From Bacteroidaceae bacterium (GTDB taxonomy: Bacteria; Bacteroidota; Bacteroidia; Bacteroidales; Bacteroidaceae), in assembly GCA_017560945.1 (NCBI GenBank), contig JAFZDY010000045.1, positions 1 to 55,492 on the forward strand: a stretch of 55,492 bases of DNA, in the 5' to 3' direction. The notes beneath the pieces were generated by a model. It saw only the letters and a program-made list of their open reading frames with translations, was not told where the DNA came from and ran no database searches. This document shows, in pieces, positions 16,707-24,579 of the stretch (position 1 is its first letter; the number at the start of each line of letters is the position of its first letter). The position numbers and the translations under genes are program-made.

Positions 16707-16859
16707 GTGATTTTTATTTAGATAGAGAATATTATGGCTAAAAGTTGTTCGTTGGTGGGTATCTGTATTCTTGTTTTGGAGTTAAATTTTCATGCTATAT
16801 TATATAAGGTTAGTCGTTCGATGGCGAGTGGTGGTTGCAATGAAAAGTTTTTTGTTTGA

Positions 16860-16985
16860 TTATCCTTGGTTTTTCGTTTTGGAAAACTTTTTGGTTTTTG
16901 TAAAAATGTAAATCATTGATACATAGTGTTCTAACATTTTGTTTTGGATAACTTTGAAAATTGTTAATAACTTCTTTGTGGAAAA
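16860..16985. promoter_or_regulatory. DnaA-box-like cluster upstream of the RNR gene
   Basis: TGTGGAAAA at 16977-16985 fits the relaxed DnaA box TGTGNAWAA. One-mismatch relatives occur at 16943-16951 (TTTGGATAA) and 16878-16886 (TTTGGAAAA). The sequence is AT-rich, so chance matches are possible. Confidence 0.3.
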
Positions 16986-17017
16986 TTTGGTCAACTCGAA
17001 AAGTCTCCGTAGATTTG
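16986..17017 (+). promoter_or_regulatory. nrdJ promoter
   Basis: TTTG at 16986-16989 and TAGATTTG at 17010-17017, 24 nt apart. The start codon follows 25 nt later, leaving no room for a cobalamin riboswitch in the transcript. Confidence 0.65.
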
Positions 17018-17042
17018 CACCCACTTAATTCAATGTAATCTT

Positions 17043-19580
17043 ATGGAACAGAAAACATATTCTTATGAGGAAGCATTTGAGGCCTCTCTCAAATACTTCA
17101 AAGGCGACGAGTTGGCAGCCCGTGTATGGGTAAACAAGTATGCCGTGAAGGACTCGTTCGGAAAAATCTATGAGTGCTCGCCCGAGGACATGCATTGGCG
17201 TATTGCCAACGAAGTGGCCCGCATCGAGCAGAAGTATGCCAACCCATTGAGTGCAAAGGAACTCTTTGACCTGATGGATCACTTCAAGTACATCGTGCCG
17301 CAGGGTAGCCCTATGACAGGTATCGGCAACGATTTTCAGATTGCTTCGCTTTCCAACTGCTTTGTTATCGGTATGGAGGGAAAGGCCGACTCATACGGAG
17401 CCATCATCCGCATCGATGAAGAGCAGGTACAATTGATGAAGCGTCGCGGAGGTGTGGGTCACGACCTCTCACACATTCGCCCCAAGGGTTCACCCGTGAA
17501 GAACTCTGCATTGACCTCTACCGGTCTTGTACCCTTCATGGAGCGTTACTCCAACTCTACTCGCGAGGTGGCTCAGGACGGACGCCGTGGCGCCCTCATG
17601 TTGAGCGTGAGCATCAAGCACCCCGACTCTGAGTCGTTCATCGACGCCAAGATGACCGAGGGTAAGGTGACCGGTGCCAACGTGTCGGTGAAACTCGACG
17701 ACGACTTCATGCGAGCAGCTACCGAAGGCACACCCTACATTCAGCAATACCCCATCACAGGTGACAATCCTATGGTGAGCAAGGAGATCAATGCACAGGC
17801 CTTGTGGAAGAAGATTGTGCACAATGCATGGAAGAGCGCCGAGCCTGGTGTACTCTTCTGGGATACCATCATTCGCGAGAGTGTGCCCGATTGCTATGCC
17901 GACCTTGGCTATCGCACCGTTAGTACCAACCCCTGTGGTGAGATTCCCCTTTGCCCCTACGACTCATGTCGTTTGTTGGCCATCAACCTCTACTCATACG
18001 TAGTAAATCCCTTTACCAAGGATGCATACTTCGATTTTGAACTCTTCAAGAAGCACGTGGGATTGGCTCAGCGCATCATGGACGACATCATCGACCTCGA
18101 GTTGGAGAAGATTGAGCGCATTATGGACAAGATCAAGAGCGACCCCGAAAGCGACGAAGTGAAGGGAAGCGAGATGATGCTTTGGGAAAAGATCTACAAG
18201 AAGAGCGGACAAGGCCGACGCACAGGTGTAGGTATTACCGCCGAGGGCGATATGATTGCAGCCATGGGCTTGCGCTATGGCACACAGGAGGCTACCGATT
18301 TCAGTGTCGAGGTGCACAAGACCATAGCCATCGAAGCCTACCGTTCATCAGTAAATATGGCCAAGGAGCGTGGCGCATTTGCCGTGTACGATAGCGAGCG
18401 CGAGAAGAACAACCCCTTCGTCAATCGCATCAAGGAGGCCGACCCCGCCCTGTACGAGGAGATGAAGCAATACGGTCGTCGCAACATCGCTTGCCTCACC
18501 ATTGCCCCCACAGGTACCACCAGCCTCATGACTCAGACCACCAGCGGTATCGAGCCCGTGTTCATGCCCGTGTACAAGCGTCGTCGTAAGGTAAACCCCA
18601 ACGACCCCGAGGTACATGTCGACTTCATGGACGAGACAGGCGATGCCTTCGAAGAATACATCGTCTACCACCACAAGTTCCTCGAGTGGATGCGCGTGAA
18701 CGGATACGACACCGAGAAGCGCTACACCCAGGAGGAGATTGACGAGTTGGTAGCATTGTCACCCTACAATAAGGCCACCAGCAACGACGTCGATTGGTTG
18801 ATGAAGGTGCAGATGCAGGGTGCCATCCAAAAGTGGGTTGACCACTCTATCAGTGTCACCATCAACCTCCCCAACGATGTGGACGAGGAGCTCGTAAACC
18901 GCCTCTACGTAGAAGCATGGAAGAGCGGATGCAAGGGATGTACCGTATATCGCGATGGAAGCCGTGCAGGTGTGCTCGTGTCTACCAAGAGCGACAAGAA
19001 GGACGAACCCCTCCCATGCAAGCCACCCACAGTTACCGAGGTGCGCCCCTCAGTGCTCGATTGCGACATCGTACGTTTCCAGAACAACAAGGAGAAATGG
19101 GTAGCCTTCGTAGGTTTGCTCGACGGATACCCCTACGAAATCTTTACAGGTTTGCAGGACGATGAAGAGGGCATCATCCTCCCCAAGAGTGTGACACGTG
19201 GACGCATCATCAAGACCACCGACGAGGAGGGACGCAAGCGCTACGACTTCCAGTTCGAGAACAAGCGCGGATACAAGACCACCGTCGAGGGACTTTCCGA
19301 GAAGTTCAACAAGGAGTATTGGAACTATGCTAAACTCATCTCAGGCGTACTCCGTTATCGTATGCCCATCGAGCAGGTTATCAAACTCGTAGGTTCGCTC
19401 CAACTCGATAGCGAGAGCATCAACACCTGGAAGAACGGTGTAGAGCGTGCCTTGAAGAAATACATTCAGGACGGTACCGAGGCAAAGGGTCAGAAGTGCC
19501 CCAATTGTGGACACGAAACCCTTGTATATCAAGAAGGATGCCTTATCTGCAAGCATTGCGGAAGTTCACGTTGCGGATAA
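17043..19580 (+). CDS. nrdJ: Adenosylcobalamin-dependent (class II) ribonucleotide reductase
   Basis: Makes deoxyribonucleotides from ribonucleoside diphosphates using a thiyl radical generated from coenzyme B12. The 845-residue chain has the family's SLSNCFVIG region (about residue 103), NPCGEIPLC with the active-site cysteine (about 299), and PTGTTSL in the barrel. A TSCPD-type C-terminal domain (about 670-780) follows. The tail is a Cys-rich ribbon CPNCGHETLVYQEGC plus CKHCG ending in SSRCG, which likely holds the redox-shuttling cysteines. It is monocistronic with its own promoter and terminator. Codons are strongly C/G-ending, as in the following operons. Confidence 0.95.
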   Translation: MEQKTYSYEEAFEASLKYFKGDELAARVWVNKYAVKDSFGKIYECSPEDMHWRIANEVARIEQKYANPLSAKELFDLMDHFKYIVPQGSPMTGIGNDFQIASLSNCFVIGMEGKADSYGAIIRIDEEQVQLMKRRGGVGHDLSHIRPKGSPVKNSALTSTGLVPFMERYSNSTREVAQDGRRGALMLSVSIKHPDSESFIDAKMTEGKVTGANVSVKLDDDFMRAATEGTPYIQQYPITGDNPMVSKEINAQALWKKIVHNAWKSAEPGVLFWDTIIRESVPDCYADLGYRTVSTNPCGEIPLCPYDSCRLLAINLYSYVVNPFTKDAYFDFELFKKHVGLAQRIMDDIIDLELEKIERIMDKIKSDPESDEVKGSEMMLWEKIYKKSGQGRRTGVGITAEGDMIAAMGLRYGTQEATDFSVEVHKTIAIEAYRSSVNMAKERGAFAVYDSEREKNNPFVNRIKEADPALYEEMKQYGRRNIACLTIAPTGTTSLMTQTTSGIEPVFMPVYKRRRKVNPNDPEVHVDFMDETGDAFEEYIVYHHKFLEWMRVNGYDTEKRYTQEEIDELVALSPYNKATSNDVDWLMKVQMQGAIQKWVDHSISVTINLPNDVDEELVNRLYVEAWKSGCKGCTVYRDGSRAGVLVSTKSDKKDEPLPCKPPTVTEVRPSVLDCDIVRFQNNKEKWVAFVGLLDGYPYEIFTGLQDDEEGIILPKSVTRGRIIKTTDEEGRKRYDFQFENKRGYKTTVEGLSEKFNKEYWNYAKLISGVLRYRMPIEQVIKLVGSLQLDSESINTWKNGVERALKKYIQDGTEAKGQKCPNCGHETLVYQEGCLICKHCGSSRCG

Positions 19581-19614
19581 AATCTTATAAAGTATAATAG
19601 TTTGTTTAGTGCAG

Positions 19615-19657
19615 GAGAGGGGGAGTTGGCCATCGTCAACCTCCCCTCTCTTCATTT
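19615..19657 (+). terminator. nrdJ terminator
   Basis: Stem from 19615-19628 (GAGAGGGGGAGTTG) pairs with 19637-19650 (CAACCTCCCCTCTC) over 13 of 14 positions, followed by TTCATTT. Confidence 0.75.
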
Positions 19658-19659
19658 AA

Positions 19660-20180
19660 CAGACCCACCCCCATCCCCTCCCTGTGAGGGAGGGGGGATG
19701 CCATACGGCGCGGTAAATTCTTCGGACGCAGATGACGCGGATGACGCAGATTTATTCTTTTTCTCCTCAATCATTTTTGTCATTTTGAGCGTAGCGACTA
19801 TACCTTAATGAAAAATAAAAGAGGTTTTGTTGAGCCTTTAGGGCGACTTGCTTGCTTGATGAGAGCTTTGCTCGAACTAAAAGTAAATCTGATTACGTGA
19901 ACTTTGGTAATGTATTGCTTACGTTCTCAGAAATATTTTTTAGGCACGGATTTCACGGATTGCGCGGTTTTTATAAATTCAAAATTTAAGATTCAAAGTT
20001 CAAGGTTCAAAGTTCAAGGTTCAAATTAGCAAGTCATTCATCAAGTCCTCCCTCACAGGGAGGATTTAGGTGGGTCTGCATATTTATCCGCGTCATCCGT
20101 GTCATCCGCGTCTAAGAAATGTCACGTCCCGCATGGCAAAAATCATAATTCACAAATCATAATTCATAATTCACAATAAA
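19660..20180. repeat. Mosaic intergenic repeat region, left flank of the SBP-SpoIIE operon
   Basis: About 520 nt without a gene, built from short repeated blocks. There is a G/C hairpin block (CCCCATCCCCTCCC...GGGAGGGG, 19670-19697) and a second (TCCTCCCTCACAGGGAGGA, 20046-20064). GACGCGGATGAC-type blocks sit at 19729-19750 with inverted copies at 20090-20113. TTCAAGG/TTCAAAG runs lie at 19990-20024, ATTAGCAAGTCATT at 20025-20038, and CATAATTCA units at 20144-20175. Related blocks recur at 1-45, 24390-24575 and 43223-43272. No transposase or ORF is visible. These look like recombining dispersed intergenic repeats. Confidence 0.75.
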
Positions 20181-20184
20181 TTCT

Positions 20185-20192
20185 TACCTTTG
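20185..20192 (+). promoter_or_regulatory. -7 box of the SBP-SpoIIE operon
   Basis: TACCTTTG, exact TAnnTTTG, 40 nt before the first start codon. It directly follows the CATAATTCA repeat units, so the -33 region is repeat sequence. An imperfect palindrome, TGTTTCACA-TG-TGTGTGACA (20199-20218), lies at the expected transcription start. Confidence 0.55.
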
Positions 20193-20232
20193 TGGCCATG
20201 TTTCACATGTGTGTGACAGAAATATATAGCCT

Positions 20233-21177
20233 ATGAAGAAATACCTATGCCTGTTGTCCTTCGCGCTCGTATCCCTTCTCACGGGGTATGCGCAGAAGAT
20301 AACCTTCAGCCCTCAGTGGACACCTCAAAGCCAGTTTGCCGGCTACTATGCAGCCCTCGAGAATGGTTACTATGCCGAGGCTGGGTTGGACGTCACCATC
20401 GTACACCCCACCAACTCGTACAACTCCATGAACATGCTCACCGATGGCACGGCAGACATCATCACGTGCGAACTCATTCAAGCCATGATGACCACTGGCA
20501 AGGATGTCAACCTCGTGAACCTGTTGCAAACCACCCAGCACTCCACCCTCGTGCTCATTTCGCATAGTGGCGACGTGCGTCAGATGTCCGACCTTGCAGG
20601 GCGTCGTGTAGGCACATGGAAGGGAGGCTTTAGCGAAGTTCCCTACATGATTGACACCGAGGAGAAGTTGAACATCGAGTGGATACAGTTCATCACCCCT
20701 CTCAACATCTACATCTCGGGCGCCATCGATGCAGCCCTGGCAAAGAGTTACAACGAACTCCTCCTCTTCTACATGGCAGGTGTCACCCCTGGTAGCCTCC
20801 TCCAGTTCTCCCAGTTGGGGTACGACTACCCCGAGGATGGACTCTATGCCAACGAGAAGTTCTTCAAGCGAAACCCCGAGGCGTGTCGCAAGTTTGCCGA
20901 GGCTTCGCGCCGTGGATGGGAGTGGGTACGCGAGCATCGTGCCGAGGCTCTCGACATTGTCATGAAGTACGTCAAGGCCGAGAATGTCCCCACCAACGTA
21001 TACATTCAGAAGTGGATGCTCGAGGCCATACTCGAGGTACAGGAGGATGTCAAGGGTGAAGCACCCACCTACACCCTTGGTGTCGAAGACTTCGACCTGC
21101 TCAACGAAACATTGCTCAAGCATGGCTTCATATCCAAGCCCGTTGTTTACAAAAGATTTACAGGAGGTGACCAATGA
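20233..21177 (+). CDS. Orphan NMT1/THI5-like periplasmic substrate-binding protein
   Basis: Exported 314-residue periplasmic binding protein with signal peptide 1-20 (cleavage near LTGYAQ). It belongs to the NMT1/THI5-like (SsuA/ThiY-related) fold. The N-terminal signature QWTPQSQFAGYYAALENGYYAEAGL (split here as QWTPQSQFAGYYA, then ENGYYAEAGLDV) is the form also seen fused to signalling domains. There are no ABC permease or ATPase genes anywhere near; instead its stop overlaps the start of a sensor phosphatase (ATGA). I infer a ligand-sensing role for the phosphatase rather than import. The ligand is unknown; pyrimidine-, thiamine- or sulfonate-like compounds are bound by relatives. Confidence 0.85.
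   Translation: MKKYLCLLSFALVSLLTGYAQKITFSPQWTPQSQFAGYYAALENGYYAEAGLDVTIVHPTNSYNSMNMLTDGTADIITCELIQAMMTTGKDVNLVNLLQTTQHSTLVLISHSGDVRQMSDLAGRRVGTWKGGFSEVPYMIDTEEKLNIEWIQFITPLNIYISGAIDAALAKSYNELLLFYMAGVTPGSLLQFSQLGYDYPEDGLYANEKFFKRNPEACRKFAEASRRGWEWVREHRAEALDIVMKYVKAENVPTNVYIQKWMLEAILEVQEDVKGEAPTYTLGVEDFDLLNETLLKHGFISKPVVYKRFTGGDQ
21162..21170 (+). promoter_or_regulatory. Perfect Shine-Dalgarno at the SBP/phosphatase junction
   Basis: AGGAGGTGA, fully complementary to the usual 16S rRNA 3' end, lies 3 nt before the ATG at 21174, inside the last codons of the binding protein (encoding GGD). Such sequences are rare ahead of genes here, and this one coincides with an ATGA start/stop overlap. Confidence 0.6.
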
Positions 21178-23096
21178 AACTATTCAACTTTAAACCCAAA
21201 AGAACCATCTCGGGTCGTCTCATGACCCGCGTCCTCATCGTATCGGCTTTCATCTTCACCCTCACGTTTGCCTTCTTCCTGCACATGTCGGCCAAGAAGA
21301 TGAGGGAAGAGGCCGTCCATCGTGCCCATAGCGAACTCTCCAACACCATCCATCAGATCGATGCTGTGCTCCGCTCTGTGGAGGTGGCCGTGGAGAACAC
21401 CGCGTGGATAGTCCCCCATCGTCTGGCGTCGCCCGAGTACTTGTACGATGTCACCCGTCGCCTGCTTCAAAACAACGACTTTATTTGCGGGTGTGCCGTA
21501 GCCTTCGAGCCCAACTATTTCCCCACTCAGGGACACTACTTCTCGCCCTACTCCTATCGTGGCGAGGATGGCGAAATCCACTCCATGCAACTGGGAACCG
21601 ACTCCTACGACTATCACCACATGGATTGGTATCAGATTCCCAAACTCCTCGACAAGCCCTACTGGAGCGAACCCTACTACGACGATGGTGGTGGCGAGCA
21701 GATGATGTCCACATACTCCGTGCCCCTGTACGATGCCGAGGGACGCTTCTACGCCATCATCACCGCCGACCTCTCCCTCGAGTGGCTCACCGAGTTGGTA
21801 GGTAACATCAAGGCTTTCGACCGTGCTTATAACCTCATGGTTAGTCGCAATGCCTCCTACATTGTCCACCCCGATCGTGACCTCATCCTCAACGAGACCA
21901 TCTTCTCCTCCACCTATGGCGACGAGGACGAGTCGCTCGCAAAGTTGCAGGACGACATTGTCAATGGCCGTGCAGGCGAGGTACTCCGCACCAGGGAGGA
22001 TGGCAAGTTCTTCGTCTTCTACTCACCCGTGGAGACCACCCAGTGGACGGTAGCTATCATGTGTCCCCTCGGTGAACTTTACCTCGAGGCCAAGACCCTT
22101 CGCGACATGCTCATTGTCCTTGGTGTCTTTGCCCTTTTGCTGATGGTCATCCTCAATCACAATGGTATTCGCAAGGTGGTAGCCCCTGTAGAGAAGTTTG
22201 CCCACGTGGCCAAGGAGATAGCCAATGGCGACTTCAATGCCACCCTGCCCGAGATACGTTCGAACGACGAACTCAAGCACCTGCACGACTCCTTCGAGTA
22301 CCTCCAGCACTCCCTGGTACGGTACATCGACGAACTACAGGTTACCACCGCCAACAAGGAACGCATCGAAAGTGAACTACGCATTGCCCACGGCATTCAG
22401 ATGGGAATGATTCCCAAGATATTCCCTCCCTTCCCCGAGCGCGACGACCTCGCACTCTTTGCCAAACTCGTACCCGCCAAGGAGGTAGGTGGCGACCTCT
22501 ACGACTTCTTCATCGAGGACGAGAAACTCTACTTCATCATTGGCGACGTATCGGGCAAGGGTGTCCCCGCCTCGTTGGTGATGGCAGTTACCTGTCGTCT
22601 CTTCAGGTCGGTGGCCTCGCACTTCAGCAAGCCCGAGGATATCATCTCCTCCCTCAACGACTCCCTGGCCGATGGCAACGACTCCAACATGTTCTGCACC
22701 GCCTTCCTCGGCATACTCGACCTCAGGACAGGCCAACTCCAGTACTGCAATGCGGGACACAATGCCCCCCTCACCATCGACGCACAGGGCCACGTAGCCC
22801 TCGTGGATGTGGTGCCCAACCTCCCCTTGGGACTCTTTGAAGGCTTCCCCTACGAGGGTCAGCAGACCATGCTCGACAAGGGTACCATGCTCTACATGTT
22901 CACCGATGGCGTGAGCGAGGCCGAGAACCCCGATAAGGAACTCTTTGGCGACGATCGCCTCACCCAGTTGTTGCAGGAGTGTGCCACCCTCGAGCCCCAC
23001 GCCCTTGTGGAGGAAACCTTTGCACAAGTGAAGCGCCACGCCAACGGAGCCGAACAGAGCGACGACATCACCGTCATGTGTTTGAAACATTGTTAG
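21174..23096 (+). CDS. Cache-HAMP-SpoIIE (PP2C) sensor phosphatase
   Basis: Inner-membrane serine/threonine phosphatase of the RsbU/SpoIIE class. The 640 residues comprise TM1 (about 18-39), an extracytoplasmic dCache domain (about 40-308), TM2 (about 310-327), HAMP (about 328-385), a short helical linker and a PP2C domain (about 425-638). The phosphatase metal ligands are visible: D441 in GGDLYDF, D458 in GDVSGKG, D578 in FTDGVSE and D630/D631 in QSDDITV. In partner switching such enzymes dephosphorylate a STAS anti-anti-sigma protein. The preceding binding protein is translationally coupled and may present its ligand to the Cache domain. The next gene is the expected kinase-type partner. 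Confidence 0.92.
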   Translation: MKLFNFKPKRTISGRLMTRVLIVSAFIFTLTFAFFLHMSAKKMREEAVHRAHSELSNTIHQIDAVLRSVEVAVENTAWIVPHRLASPEYLYDVTRRLLQNNDFICGCAVAFEPNYFPTQGHYFSPYSYRGEDGEIHSMQLGTDSYDYHHMDWYQIPKLLDKPYWSEPYYDDGGGEQMMSTYSVPLYDAEGRFYAIITADLSLEWLTELVGNIKAFDRAYNLMVSRNASYIVHPDRDLILNETIFSSTYGDEDESLAKLQDDIVNGRAGEVLRTREDGKFFVFYSPVETTQWTVAIMCPLGELYLEAKTLRDMLIVLGVFALLLMVILNHNGIRKVVAPVEKFAHVAKEIANGDFNATLPEIRSNDELKHLHDSFEYLQHSLVRYIDELQVTTANKERIESELRIAHGIQMGMIPKIFPPFPERDDLALFAKLVPAKEVGGDLYDFFIEDEKLYFIIGDVSGKGVPASLVMAVTCRLFRSVASHFSKPEDIISSLNDSLADGNDSNMFCTAFLGILDLRTGQLQYCNAGHNAPLTIDAQGHVALVDVVPNLPLGLFEGFPYEGQQTMLDKGTMLYMFTDGVSEAENPDKELFGDDRLTQLLQECATLEPHALVEETFAQVKRHANGAEQSDDITVMCLKHC

Positions 23097-23130
23097 GAGA
23101 CTGATATTTTTTTTAAAAATAAGTATATAT

Positions 23131-23538
23131 ATGGAAAAGTCACTCATACTGGCAAACGATATTGCTGAAATCAGCAAACTTGCCACATTCATCGACGAGA
23201 TTGGCGAGGAGTTCTCCCTTGCGCCCGATGTAGTGTTCAATCTCAACCTCGTCCTCGAGGAGGCCGTGGTCAATGTCATCAACTATGCCTACCCCAAGGA
23301 GGAGCATCAGTCCATCTACCTCTCGGCCACCCTGCACGAAGGCTCCATCGTCTTCGTCCTCACCGACACAGGCAAGGAGTTCGACCCCACCCAGGCACCC
23401 GAGGCAGACATCACCCTCTCCGCCGAGGAGCGCCCCATCGGAGGCCTTGGCATCTTCCTCATCCGTCAGATCATGAACGAGGTGAAGTACCAGCGCATCG
23501 ATGGCAAGAATGTCCTCACACTCGAGAAGAAATTGTAA
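23131..23538 (+). CDS. RsbW/SpoIIAB-like ATP-binding protein (putative anti-sigma kinase)
   Basis: The 135-residue stand-alone GHKL ATPase domain is the size of RsbW/SpoIIAB/BtrW. The N box is LVLEEAVVNVINYAYP (41-55, Glu43-Asn48), G1 is DTGKEFDP (79-86), and the G2 loop is GGLGIFLIRQ (104-113). Such proteins bind and inhibit a sigma factor or another effector and phosphorylate a STAS antagonist. It follows the phosphatase by 34 nt, forming the phosphatase/kinase pair of a partner-switching system. No STAS protein or sigma factor is encoded within the window, so the target must lie elsewhere or be of another kind. Confidence 0.88.
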   Translation: MEKSLILANDIAEISKLATFIDEIGEEFSLAPDVVFNLNLVLEEAVVNVINYAYPKEEHQSIYLSATLHEGSIVFVLTDTGKEFDPTQAPEADITLSAEERPIGGLGIFLIRQIMNEVKYQRIDGKNVLTLEKKL

Positions 23539-23580
23539 TATGTAGGCACATAATAACTCTTTTTTAAACCAGTAAATCGT

Positions 23581-24264
23581 ATGAACAAACTCTTTTCATT
23601 CATGCTCCTCGCCCTTACCCTTGTGGCCTGCAAGCCCACTGGCGAGTCGCACAAGTCTGCCCTCGAGCAGGAACTCGAGCAGATAGGTCTGCAAAATGTA
23701 GCCGAGCAGATACCAGGCATCGAGGTCTATATGGTCTATGCCACCCCCTATAACTTCATGGGCAGAGTCCTCTACACAGGGCTCGACGAGGCCTACCTTG
23801 TGCCCGAGGCGGTGGAGAAACTCCGCAAGGCCAACGAACTCCTCCGTCAGCGTCGTCTCGACCTTCACCTCGTGGTGTACGATGCCGCACGTCCACGCTC
23901 CATCCAGCAACAGATGTGGAAGGTGGTGGAGAATACCGAACTTCAGGACTTCGTCGCCAACCCCAACAAGAGCGGTGGTGGCCCTCATAACTATGGCGTA
24001 GCCGTGGATGTCACCCTGGTCGATTGCACCGGTCACCCCATCCCCATGGGCTCCGAGTACGACTACTTTGGCGACCGTTCACGTGTCGACCTCGAGGACC
24101 AACTCATTGCCACAGGCGAAATCAACCAACGCGAGTTGCTCAATCGCCAACTTCTGCGCGACATCATGACCGAAGCCGGTTGGCTCGTCGAACCCTCTGA
24201 GTGGTGGCACTTCAATGCCATGCTCCTCACCGAGGCCAGCGAAAGACTGGAGGTGATAAAGTGA
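23581..24264 (+). CDS. Lipoprotein D-Ala-D-Ala dipeptidase, VanX/M15D family
   Basis: Predicted lipid-anchored periplasmic zinc dipeptidase. The 227 residues start with a lipoprotein signal (LVAC, Cys17). The M15D residues are in place: H136 and D143 in GPHNYGVAVDV, E207 and H210 in SEWWHF, and R104 in YDAARPRS (VanX R71 equivalent). VanX relatives hydrolyse D-Ala-D-Ala, which here would serve peptidoglycan turnover; no vanA/vanH genes are present, so glycopeptide resistance is not suggested. It ends the four-gene operon 42 nt after the RsbW-like gene, tying cell-envelope chemistry to the signalling genes. Confidence 0.87.
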   Translation: MNKLFSFMLLALTLVACKPTGESHKSALEQELEQIGLQNVAEQIPGIEVYMVYATPYNFMGRVLYTGLDEAYLVPEAVEKLRKANELLRQRRLDLHLVVYDAARPRSIQQQMWKVVENTELQDFVANPNKSGGGPHNYGVAVDVTLVDCTGHPIPMGSEYDYFGDRSRVDLEDQLIATGEINQRELLNRQLLRDIMTEAGWLVEPSEWWHFNAMLLTEASERLEVIK

Positions 24265-24340
24265 TAGCAAGCGCCCCCCCTCGTCCGCAAGCAAAAACTA
24301 ACAATTAACAAATTAACATCTACCTATCACTATACAAAGA

Positions 24341-24378
24341 AAAGCCTCTCGTTCCACACGAGGGGCTTTCTTTCTTTT
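24341..24378 (+). terminator. Terminator of the SBP-SpoIIE-RsbW-VanX operon
   Basis: AAAGCCTCTCGT (24341-24352) pairs with ACGAGGGGCTTT (24358-24369) with one wobble; a T-rich tail follows. Confidence 0.85.
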
Positions 24379-24389
24379 CCATAGGTAAG

Positions 24390-24575
24390 GGGTTAAATTC
24401 AAACTTCAAGGTTCAAAGGAGAAGGAGGAGAAAAAAACCGTGTCATCCGTGTCATCCGTGCCTAAAGAATTAGAGGAAAAAGAATCTGCGTCATCCGCGT
24501 CATCTGCAGATGAAAAATGTCATTAGCAAGTCATTTCACTCCCCTTCCTTGCGGAGGGGCAGGGGGAGGGTCCAC
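24390..24575. repeat. Mosaic intergenic repeat region, right flank of the SBP-SpoIIE operon
   Basis: Contains TTCAAGGTTCAAAG (24402-24418), CCGTGTCATCCGTG blocks (24437-24462), GCGTCATCCGCGTCAT (24488-24503), the exact 14-mer ATTAGCAAGTCATT (24522-24535) and a hairpin block CTCCCC...GGAGGGGCAGGGGG (24540-24566). The same block types lie at 19660-20180 on the other side of the operon. In the 20025 and 24522 copies the ATTAGCAAGTCATT block precedes a G/C hairpin block in the same order. Confidence 0.75.
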
Positions 24576-24579
24576 CTCT

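Noticed and set aside
19660-20180. Insertion sequence or transposon remnant
   Set aside because: No transposase fragment, terminal inverted repeats or target duplication could be found; only short mosaic repeats.
20245-23282. Long antisense ORFs opposite the SBP, SpoIIE and RsbW-like genes (309, 229 and 301 codons)
   Set aside because: They arise from the C/G-ending codon bias of the sense genes, which removes antisense stops. They have no family motifs, no promoter boxes and no intergenic spacing of their own.
23581-24264. Vancomycin resistance locus (vanX)
   Set aside because: Only the dipeptidase is present, as a lipoprotein; there is no vanH, vanA or VanRS, and Gram-negative Bacteroidales are intrinsically shielded from glycopeptides.
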